A DNA stretch of 64,000 bases from an uncultured Flavobacteriaceae bacterium (lineage in GTDB: Bacteria; Bacteroidota; Bacteroidia; Flavobacteriales; Flavobacteriaceae): assembly GCA_943787365.1 (NCBI GenBank), contig CALSMD010000001.1, positions 124,001-188,000 of the forward strand. The letters run 5' to 3'. The stretch's first letter is position 1, and the number at the start of each line of letters is the position of its first letter. The notes under the pieces are model-generated. The model had not been told where the DNA came from. It saw only the letters and a list, made by a program, of their open reading frames with translations, and made no database searches. Below are positions 59,854-64,000 of the stretch, one piece after another. The translations under genes were made by a program, and so were the position numbers.

Positions 59854-62262
59854 CTAGTTACGAAGCGGTTTCCCCGTCGTCAACATATGCTGAATACGTT
59901 CCAATGTTTTTCGTTCTGTACAGAGACTCAAAAAAGCTTCTCTTTCAATGTCTAATAAATACTGTTCAGATACCAACGTTGGTTCTGATAAATCGCCACC
60001 CGCCATGACATACGCCAATTTGTTAGCGATTTTCATATCGTGTTCCGAAATGTAGTTGCTATCCTGCATAGAGTCTGTTCCTACTAAAAACATCCCTAAA
60101 GCTTGTTTGCCCAATACTTTTACATCCGTTCTCATGATAGGTTGTGTGTATCCACTTTCAGCCATTAATTTAGCATGTTGTTTTGCAACCGCTATCTGTC
60201 TGTGTTTATTGACGACTACTACATCTTTTCCTTTTTGCAAAAGGTTTAAGTCGAATGCTTCATAAGCAGAAGTTGATACTTTTGCCATCCCAATGGTTAA
60301 AAAATGTTCTTGTAATACATTCAATTGAACATCTCCTTTTTGGAAGGTATCGGAAGCTCTAAGAGCCATTTCTTTTGAACCCCCTCCGCCAGGGATTACC
60401 CCAACACCAAATTCTACAAGTCCCATATAGGTTTCTGCTGCAGCGACTATTTTATCGGCGTGTAAAGACAATTCACAACCGCCTCCTAAAGCCATACCGT
60501 GTGGTGCGGCTACCGTTGGAATGGAGGAATAACGCATGCGCATCATGGTGTCTTGAAAGTATTTAATTGCCATATTGAGCTCGTCATATTCTTGCTCTGC
60601 AGCCATCATAAAAATCATTCCAATATTAGCACCCACTGAAAAATTCGCCCCTTGATTTCCAACGACTAAACCAGCAAAATCTTTTTCAGCCAAATCAATC
60701 GCATTATTTAAGCCTGCCAATACATCCCCGCCTATGGTGTTCATTTTAGAACGGAATTCACAGTTGAGAATGCCATCGCCTAAATCTTCAATCACCACGC
60801 CCGAATTTTTAAAGACTTCGTTAGATTTTCGAATGTTATCTAGGATGATAAAACTATCCTGCCCAGGGATTTTTTCTTGTGTCTTTTTAGGAATATCATA
60901 AGCACAAGTCGCTCCATTTTTAACCGTATAAAAAGAAGTGTTTCCAGAAGCTAGCATGTCGTTCACCCAAGCAGCGGGTTCCAAACCTTCGGCTTTCATT
61001 AATTCAATTCCTTTTTCAACGCCAATCGCATCCCAAATTTGGAAGGGGCCATGCTCCCAGCCAAATCCTGCTTTCATGGCATCGTCAATCTTATAAAGTT
61101 CCTCTGTAATTTCAGGAATTCGATTAGAGACGTAAGCAAAGAGTGCGGTAAAACTTTTACGGTAAAATTCGCCCGCCTTGTCTTTTCCTGCAACTAAAAC
61201 TTTGAAACGATCAATGACGTTATCAATTGTTTTGGTTAATTCTAATGTGGCAAATTTTGCTTTTTGAGCCGAACGGTATTCAAGTGTGTTCAGGTCTAAA
61301 GTTAAAATTTCTTTTTTGCCTTCGGCAGATACATTTTTCTTATAAAATCCTTGACCCGTTTTGCTGCCCAACCATTTGTTTTCCACCATGGTGTTGATGA
61401 AATCTGGAAGTTGAAAGGATTCTAAGCGTTCATCGTCTTTACAGTTTTCTGCAATTCCGTTAGCGACATGTACCAAGGTGTCCAAACCAACAACGTCCAC
61501 CGTTCTAAAAGTGGCCGATTTTGGTCTGCCAATGACGGGACCTGTTAATTTATCAACAGCTTCAACAGTCATGTCCATGTCTTTAACTGCATGAAACAAA
61601 CTCATAATGCTAAAAATTCCAATACGGTTTCCTATAAATGCAGGGGTGTCTTTGGCAATGACAGCCGTTTTTCCTAAAAATTGCTCTCCATAGCTTCCTA
61701 AGAACTCAAGAACTTCGGGATCTGTTTTTGGCCCTGGGATAATTTCAAACAATTGTAAATAACGCGCAGGGTTAAAAAAGTGCGTTCCACAAAAGTGTTT
61801 TTGGAAATCGTCACTGCGTCCTTCACTCATGAATTTTATAGGAATTCCTGATGTGTTGGATGTAATTAAAGTGCCCGGCGTTCTGTGTTTTTCTAAGTTT
61901 TCAAACACCATTTTTTTGATGTCCAAACGTTCAACCACCACTTCCATGATCCAATCCACATCGGCTACTTTTGCGATGTCATCTTCCAAGTTACCGGTCG
62001 TAATTCGCTGGGCGAATTTTTGATGGTAAATAGGGGAGGGCTTTGATTTTAAAGAGGCAGTAAGGGCTTCGTTCACCAATCGGTTTCTGACAGCTTTGTC
62101 TTCTAAAGTTAAGCCTTTAGCTTTTTCTTTGGCGTTGAGTTCTCTGGGAACAATATCTAAAAGTAATACATCGACTCCAATATTGGCAAAATGGCAAGCA
62201 ATTCCGCTGCCCATGATTCCAGATCCAATAATGGCAATTTTTTTGATTCGTCTTGTTTTCAT
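59854..62262 (-). CDS. 3-hydroxyacyl-CoA dehydrogenase / enoyl-CoA hydratase fusion
   Basis: 802 aa. N-terminal NAD-binding HCDH (IAIIGSGIMGSGIACHFANIG, residues 9-29; THFFNPARYLQLFEII), with second HCDH domain, then C-terminal crotonase (HGMALGGGCELSLHADKI, GVGVIPGGGGSKEM). Order is reversed from E. coli FadB (crotonase first), as is usual in Bacteroidota. Middle beta-oxidation steps. First enzyme gene after marR (19-base gap). Confidence 0.94.
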   Translation of the reverse strand: MKTRRIKKIAIIGSGIMGSGIACHFANIGVDVLLLDIVPRELNAKEKAKGLTLEDKAVRNRLVNEALTASLKSKPSPIYHQKFAQRITTGNLEDDIAKVADVDWIMEVVVERLDIKKMVFENLEKHRTPGTLITSNTSGIPIKFMSEGRSDDFQKHFCGTHFFNPARYLQLFEIIPGPKTDPEVLEFLGSYGEQFLGKTAVIAKDTPAFIGNRIGIFSIMSLFHAVKDMDMTVEAVDKLTGPVIGRPKSATFRTVDVVGLDTLVHVANGIAENCKDDERLESFQLPDFINTMVENKWLGSKTGQGFYKKNVSAEGKKEILTLDLNTLEYRSAQKAKFATLELTKTIDNVIDRFKVLVAGKDKAGEFYRKSFTALFAYVSNRIPEITEELYKIDDAMKAGFGWEHGPFQIWDAIGVEKGIELMKAEGLEPAAWVNDMLASGNTSFYTVKNGATCAYDIPKKTQEKIPGQDSFIILDNIRKSNEVFKNSGVVIEDLGDGILNCEFRSKMNTIGGDVLAGLNNAIDLAEKDFAGLVVGNQGANFSVGANIGMIFMMAAEQEYDELNMAIKYFQDTMMRMRYSSIPTVAAPHGMALGGGCELSLHADKIVAAAETYMGLVEFGVGVIPGGGGSKEMALRASDTFQKGDVQLNVLQEHFLTIGMAKVSTSAYEAFDLNLLQKGKDVVVVNKHRQIAVAKQHAKLMAESGYTQPIMRTDVKVLGKQALGMFLVGTDSMQDSNYISEHDMKIANKLAYVMAGGDLSEPTLVSEQYLLDIEREAFLSLCTERKTLERIQHMLTTGKPLRN

Positions 62263-62281
62263 CTAAGTATATATAGTGTTG

Positions 62282-62713
62282 TTAGAATATTTTTTTATTT
62301 GATATGAGGTTCATAATAGAATCCGATACTTCATAAAAGTGGTTCAGCTTTTCTTCTGAAATTTCAGTTTTGATCACGTTGTTAAACTTTAAAACAATTT
62401 GTTTTACTTCCTCTCTGTTCTTAAGCCCTGATTCCGTTAGGTGTATCAGTACACCACGACCATCATTTGGATTGGGTAAGCGTTCAATTAAACTCAAGCC
62501 TTCCAAGGTTTTTAAAATTCTGGAAAGACTTGTAGCTTCCATTCCCATTTTTGGTCCCAATGATGTTGAAGGTGTCCCATTTTGCGGATCCACACTTAAT
62601 AGTGTGAAACCTGTTGCCATTGTGATTCCATTATCTGAAGCCTCTTCATTATACATTTTTTGAACCGCCAACCATGTGGTTCTCAAAACATAATCTATCG
62701 TTTTATCTTTCAT
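62282..62713 (-). CDS. MarR-family regulator of the fad operon
   Basis: 143 aa from the ATG giving MKDKTIDYVLRTTW. A longer TTG start at 62737 falls within the probable -7 box and is rejected. Winged helix: PKMGMEATSLSRILKTLEGLSLIERLPNPNDGRGVLIHLTESG. First gene of the beta-oxidation operon; two identical palindromes overlap its promoter. I infer an acyl-CoA- or fatty-acid-responsive repressor. Confidence 0.92.
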   Translation of the reverse strand: MKDKTIDYVLRTTWLAVQKMYNEEASDNGITMATGFTLLSVDPQNGTPSTSLGPKMGMEATSLSRILKTLEGLSLIERLPNPNDGRGVLIHLTESGLKNREEVKQIVLKFNNVIKTEISEEKLNHFYEVSDSIMNLISNKKIF

Positions 62714-62734
62714 GCGTATTTTAATATCTAAACT

Positions 62735-62742
62735 CAAAGATA
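62735..62742 (-). promoter_or_regulatory. -7 box of the marR-fad operon (TATCTTTG)
   Basis: Minus-strand TATCTTTG, 21 bases before the ATG at 62713. The -33 region would fall inside the first TATGCATGCATA palindrome. Confidence 0.6.
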
Positions 62743-62753
62743 GGTAAATATAT

Positions 62754-62794
62754 TATGCATGCATAGTAAAAAGCAAAAAAGTTATGCATGCATA
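62754..62794. promoter_or_regulatory. Twin MarR operators
   Basis: TATGCATGCATA at 62754-62765 and 62783-62794, each within an identical TTATGCATGCATAGTA (62753-62768 and 62782-62797), 29 bp apart (near three helical turns). The first overlaps the predicted -33 region of the marR promoter. Confidence 0.75.
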
Positions 62795-62873
62795 GTATTA
62801 TTTATTCATAGAAAGATATTTAAATCAGTAATGGGTACACAAATCCTAGAGAATTACTTAGTGGGATGACTTA

Positions 62874-62905
62874 AAGTCGGGAAATCGAAGATTCGACGAA
62901 GTCAA
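62874..62905. repeat. 32-bp repeat identical to 41877-41908
   Basis: Same orientation as the copy near oxyR; followed immediately by repeat A copy 2. Confidence 0.8.
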
Positions 62906-62961
62906 TCCTATCGTTTGGTTTTTGAAACTTATTCGGAACGCGAAGGATTCGCGCACCAGCG
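62904..62961. repeat. Dispersed repeat A, copy 2
   Basis: AATCCTATCGTtTGGTTT through GGATTCGCGCACCAGCG, highly similar to 24867-24925. Downstream flank of the lipoprotein gene at 62991. Confidence 0.75.
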
Positions 62962-62990
62962 GGAGTTTTATTTGCAGCTACGTAGATTTT

Positions 62991-63458
62991 TTATCCAGCC
63001 ATGAAATCTAATTTTAAATCAACTATTTTTAGATTTTTTATGCCAAATGAATAACTGTATGAGCTTTCTGGACACCAATCTAATTCTTCTTCATAAAACT
63101 CTTCGTAAACAAACAAAATAAATCTACTTTCAGATTGAGAATATGAAATTTTCATTTTGTCATAACATTCACATTTAAAGTCCTCAAATAACATTTTTTT
63201 TTCAAATTCTTTTCCGTTTCTTAATTCCGTCACGCTTATTCCATTTAGAAGACTTGTTAAATGCTTTCGGTTAAAATCAATTTCAAATTTTGATTTTAAC
63301 TCACTATACAGCGAATTAATTAAATTTTGGTCAAATATTTCTTTTTGTTGATTTAATTCAATTGTCTGATTTTGTTCAGCTATTTTAACTTTTTGATTTT
63401 CTTTTTGTTTACAAGAAAATATTAAAAATAAAATTACGATTAAAGTATGTGTTTTCAT
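62991..63458 (-). CDS. Small lipoprotein of unknown function
   Basis: 155 aa from the ATG at 63458, which begins the SPII signal HTLIVILFLIFSCKQKE. A longer frame from 63587 runs through repeat-like DNA and is rejected. After the lipobox comes a Lys/Glu-rich helical region and LELDWCPESSYSYSFGIKNLK-like beta part with CECYDKMK. No family recognised. AT-rich and flanked by repeats A and B, so probably accessory DNA. Confidence 0.65.
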   Translation of the reverse strand: MKTHTLIVILFLIFSCKQKENQKVKIAEQNQTIELNQQKEIFDQNLINSLYSELKSKFEIDFNRKHLTSLLNGISVTELRNGKEFEKKMLFEDFKCECYDKMKISYSQSESRFILFVYEEFYEEELDWCPESSYSYSFGIKNLKIVDLKLDFMAG

Positions 63459-63608
63459 ATGTTTCGTATCGCTATCGTTAGGCTTGCGATTTTTTTTTAC
63501 GTTTCCTTTCTCCTGCTGGCGCAAGCGTCTCGCTTGTGCTATAAACAAACGATAACAATTCAGTATTTTTTTATATTTTCGATTCATTTATTATTTCTCT
63601 TTCATTTT

Positions 63609-63647
63609 TTCTTTTGCATACTGGGCACGAGCAAAAGATGCTCGCGC
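63609..63647. repeat. Dispersed repeat B, copy 2 (39 bp)
   Basis: Identical to 24054-24092 over 39 bp. Upstream flank of the lipoprotein gene. Confidence 0.8.
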
Positions 63648-63686
63648 TAGCGGGGGGACTCAGAGTCAACGGAACTTAAACTAAAT

Positions 63687-64000
63687 TTAATCGTCTGTAT
63701 AAATTTTAGAAACCAAATCTTTGTAGAGGTCAAAAATAACACTGCGTTTCATTTTCATGGTAGGCGTGAGGTGCCCACCTTCAATACACCACACATCTGG
63801 AGTGAGCTCAAACCGTTTGATTTGTTCCCAATTCCCAAAGCCTTGGTTGGATTTGCTGACTTCTTTCTGGATGCGATCAATGATGATGTCAGACGCACAA
63901 ATTGCTTCTGGTGTGGGTTCAAGGTCGATGTTCTTTCTTACGATCCATTCTTTGATAAACTCAAAATTAAGCTGAATTAAGGCCGCTGGCATTTTTTTAT
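63687..64000 (-). CDS. Long-chain acyl-CoA synthetase (AMP-forming), C-terminus
   Basis: Partial: the frame is open to the right edge, so the visible 104 codons are the 3' end only. WEQIKRFELTPDVWCIEGGHLTPTMKMKRSVI matches the C-terminal catalytic Lys region of long-chain acyl-CoA synthetases (conserved Lys in TPTMKMKR). It fits as the fatty-acid activation step for the adjacent MarR-fad operon, though a repeat-flanked lipoprotein gene lies between. Confidence 0.88.
   Translation of the reverse strand, partial: KKMPAALIQLNFEFIKEWIVRKNIDLEPTPEAICASDIIIDRIQKEVSKSNQGFGNWEQIKRFELTPDVWCIEGGHLTPTMKMKRSVIFDLYKDLVSKIYTDD

Noticed and set aside
62714-62737. Longer MarR start at a TTG codon
   Set aside because: The TTG falls inside TATCTTTG, a consensus -7 box; MKDKTIDYV at 62713 is the usual family start.

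Overview
This 64 kb window reads as chromosomal DNA of a low-G+C marine-type member of the Bacteroidota, most likely Flavobacteriaceae. The evidence is the gene content (BatA-type protein, PspC/GIN-domain operon under a PadR regulator, DUF4834-YfhO pair, LETM1-like protein, many SPII lipoproteins), the recurrent Bacteroidota -7 box TAnnTTTG upstream of genes, and the scarcity of Shine-Dalgarno sequences. No rRNA, tRNA or CRISPR array was seen.

Layout. 1-3.6 kb: biotin operon bioF-bioD-bioA plus a ketosynthase gene cut by the left edge, minus strand. 3.7-5.1 kb: prfB (with its programmed frameshift) and an ArsC-family gene. 5.2-12.3 kb, plus strand: threonine aldolase, S9 oligopeptidase lipoprotein, a cysteine-synthase-type PLP enzyme, a secreted esterase, and an alpha-oxoamine-synthase-type acyltransferase. 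The last of these faces a GNAT-type gene and an outer-membrane protein; the two PLP enzymes and the GNAT could form a sulfonolipid (capnine-type) pathway. 14.7-18.7 kb: DUF4834, YfhO, glycosyltransferase. 18.7-23.6 kb: Arg/Asn-rich secreted protein, uvrA, and an ECF sigma gene with a folded leader followed by a 47-aa gene.

23.6-25.5 kb is a small AT-rich accessory island. It holds an antitoxin whose toxin is reduced to eight codons, a GIY-YIG-like gene, a mini-protein with a Cas9-like RuvC-I motif joined to membrane segments, and a 48-aa membrane protein. Repeats in and around it recur near 41.9 and 62.9-63.6 kb.

25.5-42 kb: nth and bcp with interlocked divergent promoters, a conserved 478-aa protein, an MBL phosphodiesterase, and a seven-gene minus-strand run (DUF2007, S10 peptidase, glycosyltransferase, BatA, a dihydroorotase-like protein lacking metal ligands, membrane protein, esterase). 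Then come the PadR-PspC-GIN operon, a DUF4442 gene, a 64-aa conserved gene and oxyR. 42-55.8 kb: an M3 peptidase with a C-terminal frameshift, cyclophilin, Nudix, PlsC-type acyltransferase, a second ECF sigma with a membrane partner, DUF1684, DUF1456, LETM1-like, sodC, a large BNR/VPS10-type protein and an M1 peptidase. 55.9-64 kb: a MarR-controlled fatty-acid beta-oxidation operon (fadB-like, fadA, acyl-CoA dehydrogenase) interrupted by two four-helix-bundle genes. An acyl-CoA synthetase gene runs off the right edge.
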